From the NCBI GenBank assembly GCA_016790635.1, contig JAEUOR010000002.1, forward strand, positions 186,001-250,000: a stretch of DNA of 64,000 nt, given 5' to 3'. Of this stretch, positions 34,451-44,669 are shown one piece after another (positions within the stretch are counted from its first letter, which is position 1; each line of letters starts with the position of its first letter). The translations under genes were made by a program, and so were the position numbers. Under the pieces are notes generated by a model. The model saw only the letters and a program-made list of their open reading frames with translations, made no database searches and was not told where the DNA came from. The DNA is from Burkholderiales bacterium (lineage in GTDB: Bacteria > Pseudomonadota > Gammaproteobacteria > Burkholderiales > JAEUOS01).

Positions 34451-35197
34451 TCAGCGTCCGCCAGCCACCGGCAAGGTGGCGCCGGTCACGTAGGACGCCT
34501 CTTCCGAGAGCAGCCAGAGGATCGCGTTGGCGACTTCCTCGGGCTTGCCGGCGCGCGCCATCGGCATGCGCGTGGCGTAGCGGGCCAGGCGCGAGGCGTC
34601 GCCGGCCTCGGCGTGGATGTCGGTCTCGATCAGGCCGCAGGACACCGCGTTGACACGAATGCCCTCGGCGGCGACCTCGGCGGCGAAGCCGTAGTTGAAC
34701 GTCTCCAGCGCCGCCTTGGCGGCGGCGTAATGCACCAACTCGTTGGGTGAGCCGGTCTTCGATGCCATTGACGAGACATTGACGATGGCCCCACCCGCAC
34801 CCCCATGCTTGACCGAGGCGTGCCGGGCGAACGCGCGCGCGCACAGGAAGGCGGCAAAGACATTGACCTCGAAGGTGCGCTTGAGCACGGCGAAGTCGAG
34901 GTTCTCGACGCGGCCGATCTTCCCCGGTACGCCGGCATTGTTGACCAGCGCCGACAAGGGTCCGAAGGCGGCGATAGCTTCGCCGAACACCCGCTCGACG
35001 TCGGCTTCGCTGCTCATGTCGCCGCGCACGGCGATCGCGCGCCCGCCCTGCGCGCTGATCCATTCGACCACGCCGCGGGCGGCGGCGTCGTTGGCGACGT
35101 AGTTGACGGCGACGGCGTGGCCGCGCAGCGCGGCCAGGCGCGCGGTCGCTGCGCCGATGCCGCGTCCTGCGCCGGTGATGAGGACATGCTTGCTCAA
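34451..35197 (-). CDS. Short-chain dehydrogenase/reductase (SDR)
   Basis: 248 aa starting at TTG 35197; no ATG is available near the conserved start KHVLITGAGRGIGAAT. It has the classic SDR features: the TGxxxGIG motif, LVNNAGVPG, VNVSSMAS (Ser143), and Tyr157-x-x-x-Lys161 (YAAAK). It is probably the first gene of the minus-strand locus and is divergent from the LysR gene. It may act as a 3-hydroxyacyl-CoA or alcohol dehydrogenase. Confidence 0.87.
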   Translation of the reverse strand: MSKHVLITGAGRGIGAATARLAALRGHAVAVNYVANDAAARGVVEWISAQGGRAIAVRGDMSSEADVERVFGEAIAAFGPLSALVNNAGVPGKIGRVENLDFAVLKRTFEVNVFAAFLCARAFARHASVKHGGAGGAIVNVSSMASKTGSPNELVHYAAAKAALETFNYGFAAEVAAEGIRVNAVSCGLIETDIHAEAGDASRLARYATRMPMARAGKPEEVANAILWLLSEEASYVTGATLPVAGGR

Positions 35198-35264
35198 GGT
35201 GGGCCGTCCGGTTCGTTCGATGCTGTCGATGGAGGCGGTATGCTAGTGTTGCCTGCCTTGCGCA

Positions 35265-35295
35265 GATAGCGCGCGCTGCCGATAGCGCTTATCGG
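35265..35295. promoter_or_regulatory. Candidate LysR operator: direct repeat plus inverted repeat
   Basis: GATAGCGC occurs at 35265-35272 and 35281-35288. The second copy is part of the inverted repeat CCGATA-N5-TATCGG (35279-35295), a LysR-box-like interrupted palindrome. The site lies 12 bases before the LysR start and between it and the divergent SDR gene, the usual place for LysR autoregulation and target activation. Confidence 0.5.
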
Positions 35296-35306
35296 GAAGG
35301 ACGATT

Positions 35307-36257
35307 GTGGCGACGCACAAGAACCTCGACCTGCAACTGCTCGAATGTTTCGAGGCGTTGATGCGCGAGAACAGCGTCTCGCGCGCCGCCGAGCGCATGG
35401 GCCTCTCGCAGCCGGCGATGAGCGAGGCGCTGGCGCGCCTGCGCGACCGCTTCGACGACCCGCTCCTGGTGCGTGGCCGCGAGGGCATGCAACCGACGCC
35501 GCGCGCGCTGGAACTCGCGCCGCGCGTGCATGACATCGTGGCCCGCCTGCGCGAGCTGTCGACCGGAGCGGAAACCTTCGACCCGCAGACTTGTGTCACT
35601 CGTTTTCGCCTGGCCACCTCCGACTACTCGCAGTTCCTGCTGATGCCGCGCCTGACCGAGGTGCTGGGCGGCAAGGCCGAGGGTGTCTCGGTCGATGTGC
35701 TGCCCGTGAACATCCGCCGCGTCGAGGAGGCGCTCGACCTGGGCGAGATCGACCTGGCTGTCGCCTATTTCGTCGAGCCGCCGCGCGCACTCAAGCACCG
35801 GCCTCTATACACGGAGCACTATGTCGGGGTGGCCCGCAAGGGCCATCCGCGCATCACGCCTTCGATGGATGCGCCCTGGTTCGCGGCGCTGCGCCACGTG
35901 TCGGTGGCGCCGTCGGGCCTGAACTACTTCAGCGGCGCGATCGATTCCCTGCTCGCCGCGCAGGGCTTGCATCGGCGCGTCGCCGTGACCAGCCCGCACT
36001 TCCTGCTGGCGGCCTATCTGGCGGCCAATTCCGACCTGGTGCTGGCGCTGCCGTCGCGCGCGGCGCGGCGCCTGGCGGCGATGCTGCCGCTGATGCTGTT
36101 CGACATTCCGCTCGAGCTGCCGGAGATCAGAATCGCCATGTACTGGCACGAGCGCACCCACACCAGTGCCGCCCATCAGTGGTTTCGCGAGCAGGTGCGC
36201 GAAGCACTGCCCCACGGCGGCAGCCGCTCCGGCGCCAGGCTGGCCGTGGCGCGCTGA
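35307..36257 (+). CDS. LysR-family transcriptional regulator
   Basis: 316 aa from GTG 35307, with GGGAAGGA about five bases upstream. The winged HTH lies at about residues 5-65 (LECFEALMRENSVSRAAERMGLSQPAMSEAL and FDDPLLVRG), of the NodD/LeuO-like type with the D-P-L-L-V-R signature. The C-terminal part is a LysR effector domain. It is divergent from the 15-kb catabolic locus and has repeat sites in the gap, so it is the best candidate for its regulator. Confidence 0.88.
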   Translation: MATHKNLDLQLLECFEALMRENSVSRAAERMGLSQPAMSEALARLRDRFDDPLLVRGREGMQPTPRALELAPRVHDIVARLRELSTGAETFDPQTCVTRFRLATSDYSQFLLMPRLTEVLGGKAEGVSVDVLPVNIRRVEEALDLGEIDLAVAYFVEPPRALKHRPLYTEHYVGVARKGHPRITPSMDAPWFAALRHVSVAPSGLNYFSGAIDSLLAAQGLHRRVAVTSPHFLLAAYLAANSDLVLALPSRAARRLAAMLPLMLFDIPLELPEIRIAMYWHERTHTSAAHQWFREQVREALPHGGSRSGARLAVAR

Positions 36258-36315
36258 GTTTGCGGCGAGTCTGCCGCGAAGCCCTTGCCCCAAGCGGTCC
36301 GTGCACCCGGGTTGC

Positions 36316-37659
36316 TCAGTGCAGCGCGTCCTCGACCGCGATGGCCGTCTGCAGCAGCGCAGCGTCGTTTCCGCAGGAACTGCAGAGCTGCAGGCCGACC
36401 GGCAGGCTCGCGCCGAGATGCTGGATCGGCAGCGAGATGCCGCACTGGTTGAAGAGGTTGCAAGGCCGGGTGTTTCGTGTCGCCAGGTTGTTCCATGACC
36501 CCACGTCTTCGACCGTGGTGTAGCGGGCAAGTGGCTCGGGCAAGACCGGGACGGTCGGCATGATCCACGCATCGATGCCTTGCGCTCGTTGATGGATCAG
36601 GTGTTCCAGGGCGCGTTGGCGGGTGGCCATGCGGACGTAGTCGTCCGCCGATACGCTCAGCGCGGCTTGCAGCCGTTGTGAAGCGACAAGGTCGAAGCGC
36701 TCCCATTGCTCGTTGACCCGCTTGCGCCCCAGAAAGGCCAGCAGATCGACAGGAACAAGGCATCGAAACACTTCGTTGATTTCGGCGGCCTCCGGCAGGT
36801 CGAGCTCGAAAATGGCGGCGCCCGCAGCGCGCAGTCGCTTGAGCGCCTCCTCAAAGCAGGCGCCTACCGCCGGGTCAAGATCCTCAAGAAAATGCGGCCC
36901 CGGCAATGCGAGTCGCAATCCGGAAGCGGCGCGTCGTGCCTGGGGAATACGACCCGCGATACTCGCTTCCACCAGGGCTGCGTCCCTGGCGCTGGCGGTG
37001 AAGACCCCGACGCTGTCCAAGAGCGGGGACAAGGGAAAAACGCCGTCCCGCGGCCAGTGGGTGGTGCTTGCCTTGTAGCCGACCACGCCGCACAGTGCTG
37101 CCGGCCATCGCACCGAACCACCGGTGTCGGTACCGGCGGTGAATCCGGCGAGCCCGGCCGCCATCGCCACTGCGGATCCGTGGCTGGAACCGCCGGTCAT
37201 GCGAGCTTGCTGCATGTCGCAAGGGTTCCAGGGGGGAGGCCGGTTCAGGTTGCAGCCACCGAGGGCGAACTCCGTGGTGCGGGTCTTGCCGACGAGGACG
37301 CAACCGGCGCGATAAAGCGCATTGACGAAGCCGCCTTGCGGCGGCACCAGATCACCGATGTCGATCGCGCTTCCCGCCCGGGTCGGCATGCCGTCGACGC
37401 TGAACAAATCCTTGACCGCCACCGGCACGCCCATCAAGGGACCGAGGTCGACACCGGCCTCACGCAAGAGATCGATGCCGCGCGCCTGCATGAGCGCACG
37501 CTCCTCATCCAGGTGCGTGAAAGCCTGCAATTTGGGCTCGAGCGCGGCGATGCGCGCAAACGTCGCTTCCACCAGGCCGACTGAGGTCGACTCGCCACGA
37601 CGCAGGGCTCGCGTGATCGCATCCAGCCCTTGCGCAGGGGGCAATGCGGTTTCAGTCAT
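36316..37659 (-). CDS. Amidase signature family enzyme
   Basis: 447 aa from ATG 37659 (GTG 37665 is possible). The Ser-cisSer-Lys triad is recognisable: Lys83 in VAVKDLF, Ser158 in MTGGSSHGSA and Ser182 in TDTGGSVRWPA. Length fits the amidase signature family, which hydrolyses amides or acts in GatA-like proteins; no GatB/C genes are near. It converges with the LysR gene. The substrate is unknown. Confidence 0.87.
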   Translation of the reverse strand: MTETALPPAQGLDAITRALRRGESTSVGLVEATFARIAALEPKLQAFTHLDEERALMQARGIDLLREAGVDLGPLMGVPVAVKDLFSVDGMPTRAGSAIDIGDLVPPQGGFVNALYRAGCVLVGKTRTTEFALGGCNLNRPPPWNPCDMQQARMTGGSSHGSAVAMAAGLAGFTAGTDTGGSVRWPAALCGVVGYKASTTHWPRDGVFPLSPLLDSVGVFTASARDAALVEASIAGRIPQARRAASGLRLALPGPHFLEDLDPAVGACFEEALKRLRAAGAAIFELDLPEAAEINEVFRCLVPVDLLAFLGRKRVNEQWERFDLVASQRLQAALSVSADDYVRMATRQRALEHLIHQRAQGIDAWIMPTVPVLPEPLARYTTVEDVGSWNNLATRNTRPCNLFNQCGISLPIQHLGASLPVGLQLCSSCGNDAALLQTAIAVEDALH

Positions 37660-37935
37660 GGTCACGATCGATCTGCACGGGGAATTTCGGATTATTCATG
37701 GCTCGGAAAGGCTTCCTTGCAGGCGCAATGGTACATGGCTGCCCTCTGCGCAGGGAGCGCTGAACCCTGAGCGCAATCGATAAAACATTGAAAACAATGG
37801 ATTTTGCCTCCGCATCCGGGTAAACTCGCGCTCTTTTGCGCCGCAACATTCGCCTCCGGGCGATGTTCACCCCTGTGCCTGTGGCTGTGAGCCCGGGCGG
37901 ACCTTCAGGCGCACGCACCAAAGGCAGGTTTTTCC

Positions 37936-39753
<1,818 letters not shown>

Positions 39754-39780
39754 TGCGACAGGCCGCGGCTGTCGCGCTCT

Positions 39781-41088
39781 TCAGCGCGGCGGTTCTCCGG
39801 CCTCCAGCGGCCAAAGCAGGAAGATCTCGCCCGTCTGGCGCATGCGTCCGGCCTCGCGCCCCGCGTCGTCGCCGTAGCCCCAGAAATAGTCGCCGCGGTT
39901 GACGCCGCGAATCGCGCCGCCCACGTCCTGGGCCAGCATCAGGCGTTCCAGCGGACGCGGGCTCAAGGGGTAGGTCGTCGCCAGCCACACCGGCGCGCCC
40001 AATGGCATGAAGGTCGGGTCCACGGCGAGCGTGCGGCCGGCGCTCACCGGGATGCCCATCGCGCCCGGCGGACCCTCGTTGGGGTCGGCGGCGATCTCGC
40101 GAAAGAACACGTAACTCGGGTTGCTGTTGAGGAGTTCTGCCACCCTTGCCGGGTTGGCGCGCGCCCAGGCCTTGATGCCCTGCATCGAAGCCTGCTCGAG
40201 CTTCAATTCGCCGCGGTCGATGAGTGCGCGGCCGATCGAGCGATAGGGATGGCCGTTCTGGTCCGCGTAGTTCAGGCGCACGACACGCCCGTCCTCCAGG
40301 CGCACGCGCCCGGAGCCTTGCACCATCAGGAAAAAGAGATCGATCGCGTCGTCGACGAAGACGATCTCGCGGCCGGCGACGCGCGCCTGCCCGGCCTCGA
40401 TCTCGGCGCGCGAAAAATACGGCACGACGCGGCGTCCCTCGATGCGCCCGCGCAGGCGCTGGCCCTTCAAGTCCGGCCGCAGATCGCCCAGGTCGATGGT
40501 GAGCAAGTCCTCGGGGGCGGCGTAGACCGGGTGCACGAAAGGCGCCTTCCGGGTGCGGCTGCCGGCCAGGAGCGGTTCGTAGTAGCCGGTGATGAGTCCT
40601 GCCAGCGGCTGCGCGCGTTCATCGACCCGTCGCCACGCGGCAAAGCGCGTCTCGAAGAATGCGCGCGCCGATTCGCGTCCGCGCGCCTCGGCCGCCGAGC
40701 ACACGGCCTGCCACGTGCTCTGGCGGCGCAGGACGCCGCAACTGGCCATGAAGGCGCGCCAGGCTTCGTCGTGCGTGTCGGCGTTCCAGCCGGGCAGCTG
40801 CGTCATGGCCATCCGCTGCCACGCGGGTCGCATGGGCGGTTCGGTCGGCGGCTTGTCGGCAGGGCGCTCGCAAACACAAGGGGCACAAACCGGCGCCGCC
40901 GCGGCCGTCGGCGCCGGGGGCGGTGCCGGGCATGCGGCAGCGCCGGTGAGCGGGGCAGCCGGTGCGGCCGGTGCGGCCGGGACAACCGGTTTGGCGGGGG
41001 GCGGCGTCGGCGCGGGGGTCGCGCAGCCGGCCAAGACGAAGGCCGCGGCTAGAATTCGCGCGGCGCGCGGGACCACGAAGTGAGGCAA
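39781..41088 (-). CDS. mltA: Membrane-bound lytic murein transglycosylase A, lipoprotein
   Basis: 435 aa if it starts at TTG 41088; GTG 41076 would give a tighter signal peptide, and neither has a strong ribosome site. A lipobox LAGC follows the hydrophobic stretch, then a proline/alanine-rich linker. The MltA/3D domains include LITGYYEP, FFLMVQGSGRV and AQDVGGAIRGVNRGDYFWG, the last holding the catalytic aspartate. It cleaves peptidoglycan glycan strands from the outer membrane's inner face. It is divergent from the 47-aa membrane protein. Confidence 0.9.
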   Translation of the reverse strand: MPHFVVPRAARILAAAFVLAGCATPAPTPPPAKPVVPAAPAAPAAPLTGAAACPAPPPAPTAAAAPVCAPCVCERPADKPPTEPPMRPAWQRMAMTQLPGWNADTHDEAWRAFMASCGVLRRQSTWQAVCSAAEARGRESARAFFETRFAAWRRVDERAQPLAGLITGYYEPLLAGSRTRKAPFVHPVYAAPEDLLTIDLGDLRPDLKGQRLRGRIEGRRVVPYFSRAEIEAGQARVAGREIVFVDDAIDLFFLMVQGSGRVRLEDGRVVRLNYADQNGHPYRSIGRALIDRGELKLEQASMQGIKAWARANPARVAELLNSNPSYVFFREIAADPNEGPPGAMGIPVSAGRTLAVDPTFMPLGAPVWLATTYPLSPRPLERLMLAQDVGGAIRGVNRGDYFWGYGDDAGREAGRMRQTGEIFLLWPLEAGEPPR

Positions 41089-41091
41089 AGC

Positions 41092-41235
41092 ATGCTCGAA
41101 GGCGGAATGTGGATCATTTTACTGGAGATGCTGATCGCCTTCGCGCTGGCGATTTTCATCGTCTGGTGGACCTGGCCGAAAAAGCCCGCGCCGCCGGCAG
41201 CGCGCAAAGAGGACGACGAAAAGGAAAAGCCGTGA
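41092..41235 (+). CDS. 47-residue single-pass membrane protein
   Basis: A short gene with GAGG seven bases before ATG 41092. It encodes MLEGGMW, a hydrophobic helix at about 7-27 (I-I-L-L-E-M-L-I-A-F-A-L-A-I-F-I-V-W-W), then a proline/alanine hinge and a highly charged tail KEDDEKEKP. The layout (short periplasmic N-terminus, one helix, charged cytosolic tail) is typical of small regulatory or assembly membrane proteins. The function is unknown. It is divergent from mltA and convergent with apaG. Confidence 0.65.
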   Translation: MLEGGMWIILLEMLIAFALAIFIVWWTWPKKPAPPAARKEDDEKEKP

Positions 41236-41247
41236 GGTGCTTGCGCT

Positions 41248-41631
41248 TCAGTGCAGCGTGCGCGGCATCGACAGCACGAATTCCGCGATCGGCGCGTCGA
41301 AATGCGTGCCGTCTTCCGCCACCATCTGGTAGCTGCCGCGCATGGTGCCCACCGGGGTGGTCAGGGGCGTCCCGCTCTGGTACTGGAATTCCTCGCCGGG
41401 CTTGAGCAGCGGCTGGTTGCCGACCACGCCCAGCCCCTTGACTTCCTGCGAGCGTCCTTCCGCGTCGGTGATGATCCAGTGCCTGCTGATCAGCTGCGCG
41501 GCGACGGCGCCGGTGTTGCGGATGGTGATGAAGTAGGCGAACACGTAGCGCGGCACCGACTCGTCGGTCTGCTCCGGGACGAACTGGGTGCGCACGTCGA
41601 CGCTGATGTCGTATTTCTTGCGATCTGCCAT
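41248..41631 (-). CDS. apaG: ApaG (Co2+/Mg2+ efflux-associated) protein
   Basis: 127 aa from ATG 41631, normal for the family. Motifs include YVFAYFITIRNTG, AQLISRHWIITDAEG, VVGNQPLLKPGEEFQYQSG and the GTMRGSYQMV strand. It is a single immunoglobulin/FN3-like domain; the biochemical role is poorly defined (in Salmonella, corA-linked). The ApaH partner is not next to it here. Confidence 0.95.
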   Translation of the reverse strand: MADRKKYDISVDVRTQFVPEQTDESVPRYVFAYFITIRNTGAVAAQLISRHWIITDAEGRSQEVKGLGVVGNQPLLKPGEEFQYQSGTPLTTPVGTMRGSYQMVAEDGTHFDAPIAEFVLSMPRTLH

Positions 41632-41757
41632 TCTCGGATTGCACACTAAAACGCCCCGGCGTGCAAGACGGATCGATGGCGCCGCGGACAAGCTTGGCGC
41701 AGGTATGATTCGCCCGCACTGCGCGTGGTCAACCAAAGCACTGATTTCGCCGACTCC

Positions 41758-42528
41758 ATGAGGCTCGCCTTCGCCCGCTTCGCCATCCTTCTTGCTGCCA
41801 TCGCGGCGGCGGCCGGCTGTGCACTGGCGCCTGCGCCCGCCGACGAGGTACACCTGGCCGACGTTGCACCCAGGGAACTGGCGCCGTTTTCCGCAGCGCA
41901 TCCGGGAGCGCCGCCGCCGCCGGGATGGCGCAAGTGGCACCTGGCGCGCTTCAAGAAGCCGACCCGCTATGACCTGATCCAAAAGGATGGCGCCACCGTT
42001 GTCGAGGCGCGCGCCGATGGCTCGGCGTCAGCCTTGCTGCATGCGCTGGACAACCTTGACCCCCGCAACTACCGGCACCTGTCGTGGCGGTGGAAGGCCG
42101 AGAACCTGGTGCGCGACCAGGACAACACGCGCGCCGCCACCGAGGACGCGCCGGTGCGCCTGGTGGTGCGTTTCGACGGCGATCGCAACAAGCTCGACTT
42201 CACCGAGCGCATGTTCATGTCCCAGGTCAAGGCCGTGACCGGGCAGGAGCTGCCATATGCCACCCTGATGTACATCTGGGCGCGCAAAAGCCCGCCGGAG
42301 ACCGTGATCACGAGCCGCTTCACCGAACGCATCCGCATGATCGTCGCGACCTCCGGCGAGTCCGGGGTCGGCAGCTGGCAGTCGATCCAGCGCGATCTTT
42401 ACGAGGATTTCCGCCGCGCCTACGGCGAGGAACCCGGCCGCATCACCGGCATCGGCATCATGACCGATACCGACAACACCGGTGACAGCGTGCGCGCCTG
42501 GTATGGCGACATCATGCTCAGGAAGTAG
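41758..42528 (+). CDS. DUF3047 lipoprotein
   Basis: 256 aa from ATG 41758; GTG 41725 is less likely because it would put 11 residues before the signal. A signal peptide ends in a lipobox-like AAAAGC. The mature domain has GWRKWHLARFKKPTRYDL, YRHLSWRWKAE and a C-terminal IGIMTDTDNTGDSVRAWYGDI. A second DUF3047 gene lies at 59273-60028 with the same last motif. The function is unknown; export to the cell envelope is predicted. Confidence 0.85.
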   Translation: MRLAFARFAILLAAIAAAAGCALAPAPADEVHLADVAPRELAPFSAAHPGAPPPPGWRKWHLARFKKPTRYDLIQKDGATVVEARADGSASALLHALDNLDPRNYRHLSWRWKAENLVRDQDNTRAATEDAPVRLVVRFDGDRNKLDFTERMFMSQVKAVTGQELPYATLMYIWARKSPPETVITSRFTERIRMIVATSGESGVGSWQSIQRDLYEDFRRAYGEEPGRITGIGIMTDTDNTGDSVRAWYGDIMLRK

Positions 42529-42599
42529 CCTCGGCGGGCCGGATCTTGCCGGTCCGAAAACGGCTAGTCGACGTTGCGCCGAAGCGTTACATTGGCGCC

Positions 42600-44069
42600 A
42601 TGTCAACGCCGCCTGAACTCGACCCGGATACCTGTTATCGCGCTTTCGAGACGCGCGATGCGCGCTTCGACGGGCGCTTTTTCGTCGCGGTGCGCACGAC
42701 GCGCGTTTTTTGCCGTCCGGTCTGCCCGGCGCGCACTCCCAAGCGCACGAATGTCGAGTTCCACGGCAGCGCCGCCAGCGCGTTCGCGGCCGGCTTCCGG
42801 CCCTGCCTGCGCTGCCGTCCGGAGCGGGCGCCGCGCCTGGCCGGTGATTCTCCGGGTGCGGCGCTGGTCGCGCGGGCGCTGGCGGAAATCGACGCGGGCG
42901 CACTCGACGATGCTTCGCTGGAAGTCTTGAGCGCACGCATCGGCGTGACTTCGCGGCACCTGCGAAGGCTTTTCGAGTCCCATCTCGGCGCCGCGCCGAT
43001 CACGGTGGCGCAGACGCGCCGCCTGATGTTCGCGCGCCAGCTGATCGAAGAGACCGATCTACCCATGACCCGCATCGCGTTTGCCGCCGGGTTCGCCAGC
43101 GTGCGCCGCTTCAATGCCGCGATCGCACAGGCGTATCACAGCGCGCCTTCGCAGTTACGGCGCCACCCTGCGGTACGCACATCGGCCGCCGGGACGATCA
43201 CACTGCGCATCGCGGCCATGGATCGCGCATCGCTGGCGGGCCTGCTGCGCTTCTATGCGGCGCGTGCTTTTCGCGGTATCGAGGCGGTTGAAGCCGATCG
43301 CTATGCGCGCACGGTGCGTATCGGCGAGGGCGTCGGCTGGTTCGGCGTGCGCAGGGCGGATGACATGCTCGTGCTGGACTCGGCCCTGCCTGACGCCGCC
43401 ATCCTGCCGCGCGTGGTTGCACGGGTGAGGCGCATGTTCGACCTGGCCAGCGCGCGCGGGGCGATCAGCGCCCACCTTGTTGCCGATGGCGGGCTGGCGC
43501 CGGCCTTGGCCGGCGGCGCGCCGCGCGTCCCCTGTGCGTGGGACGCGTTCGAACTGGCGGTGCGCGCGGTGCTGGGCCAGCAAGTCAGCGTGGCCGCCGC
43601 GACCACCCTGGCCGGGCGGCTGGTCGAGCGTTTCGGTACCGCCGTCGCGTCCGGCGACGAGCGCCTGACCAGGCTGTTTCCCTCGCCGGCCGAGCTCGCC
43701 GCGGCGAAGCTCGCCGCCCTGACCGCTCTGGGCATCGTGCGCGCACGCGCCGCCACCATCATCACGCTGGCAGGGCACGTCGCCGCCACGCCGGGCTGGC
43801 GTGACAACTACAAGGGGCTGGACCCATTCTGCGCGGACTTCACGGCCTTGCCGGGAATCGGCCCGTGGACGGCGCAGTACGTGGCCATGCGCGGATTCGC
43901 CGACCCGGACGCGTTCCCGGCCGGCGATCTGGGCCTCCTGCGTGCGGCACGTTCCCTCGGCATCGCCGAAACGGCGCGCGAGCTCGAGCGCCGCGCGGAG
44001 CGCTGGCGGCCGTGGCGGGCTTATGCCGCGCAGGCACTGTGGAACCATTCGACAAGGGATGCAGCATGA
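42600..44069 (+). CDS. alkA: Ada-type zinc domain / AraC HTH / AlkA DNA-3-methyladenine glycosylase fusion
   Basis: 489 aa. Domains: an Ada_Zn-binding domain (about 8-75; Cys38, Cys42, Cys69 and Cys72), an AraC-type HTH (about 85-180, with ITVAQTRRLMFARQLIEE), an AlkA N-terminal domain (about 195-305) and the HhH-GPD glycosylase domain (to 480) with LPGIGPWTAQYVAMRG and catalytic Asp443 (AGDLGL). It senses methyl phosphotriesters, may activate transcription, and removes alkylated bases. The stop overlaps ogt (ATGA), so the two repair activities are coupled. Confidence 0.92.
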   Translation: MSTPPELDPDTCYRAFETRDARFDGRFFVAVRTTRVFCRPVCPARTPKRTNVEFHGSAASAFAAGFRPCLRCRPERAPRLAGDSPGAALVARALAEIDAGALDDASLEVLSARIGVTSRHLRRLFESHLGAAPITVAQTRRLMFARQLIEETDLPMTRIAFAAGFASVRRFNAAIAQAYHSAPSQLRRHPAVRTSAAGTITLRIAAMDRASLAGLLRFYAARAFRGIEAVEADRYARTVRIGEGVGWFGVRRADDMLVLDSALPDAAILPRVVARVRRMFDLASARGAISAHLVADGGLAPALAGGAPRVPCAWDAFELAVRAVLGQQVSVAAATTLAGRLVERFGTAVASGDERLTRLFPSPAELAAAKLAALTALGIVRARAATIITLAGHVAATPGWRDNYKGLDPFCADFTALPGIGPWTAQYVAMRGFADPDAFPAGDLGLLRAARSLGIAETARELERRAERWRPWRAYAAQALWNHSTRDAA

Positions 44070-44587
44070 ACGGAATCGAACTCATACTGGAACGCGTGGC
44101 GGCACCGGCTGGCGCGCCGTTCGGCGAATTGCTGGCGGTGACCGAGCGCGGCACGCTCAAGGCCCTCGACTTCGGCGGCTATGAAGAACGCATGCATGCC
44201 CTGCTCGCCCGGCGCGTACCCGGCTATCGCCTGGTCCCCGGCAGGAGCGAGGTGCCGCGCGCGCTGGCCGCCTATTTCGCCGGCGACCTCGAGGTGCTGG
44301 ATGATCTTCCCGTGGCTCCCGGCGGCACCGAGTTCCAGGATGCCGCGTGGCACGCCCTGCGCAGCATCGCTCCCGGGACCACGGCGACCTACGGCGAGCA
44401 GGCGCGTCGCATCGGCAGGCCGGCCGCGGTGCGTGCGGTGGGCGCCGCCAACGGCCGCAATCCGATCGCGATTGTCCTGCCCTGCCATCGCGTGGTCGGC
44501 AAGAGCGGTGAGTTGACCGGTTATGCAGGGGGAATCATGACCAAGCAGTGGCTGCTGGCGCATGAAAGGCGACACGCGCGGCATTGA
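44066..44587 (+). CDS. ogt: Methylated-DNA-protein-cysteine methyltransferase
   Basis: 173 aa. The active-site motif is IVLPCHRVVGKSGELTGYAGG with Cys140, and the helix-turn-helix ATYGEQARRIGRPAAVRAVGAANG precedes it. It repairs O6-methylguanine by transferring the methyl group to itself. It is translationally coupled to the Ada/AlkA fusion gene. Together they reconstitute the functions of a complete Ada plus AlkA. Confidence 0.95.
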   Translation: MNGIELILERVAAPAGAPFGELLAVTERGTLKALDFGGYEERMHALLARRVPGYRLVPGRSEVPRALAAYFAGDLEVLDDLPVAPGGTEFQDAAWHALRSIAPGTTATYGEQARRIGRPAAVRAVGAANGRNPIAIVLPCHRVVGKSGELTGYAGGIMTKQWLLAHERRHARH

Positions 44588-44669
44588 AGCCATGTCGCGG
44601 CGTGGCGGCGGTATTGCGATAATGCGCGGCGCAATGCGACCGGCAATCCCGCCTCAACCTGGAGAATCC

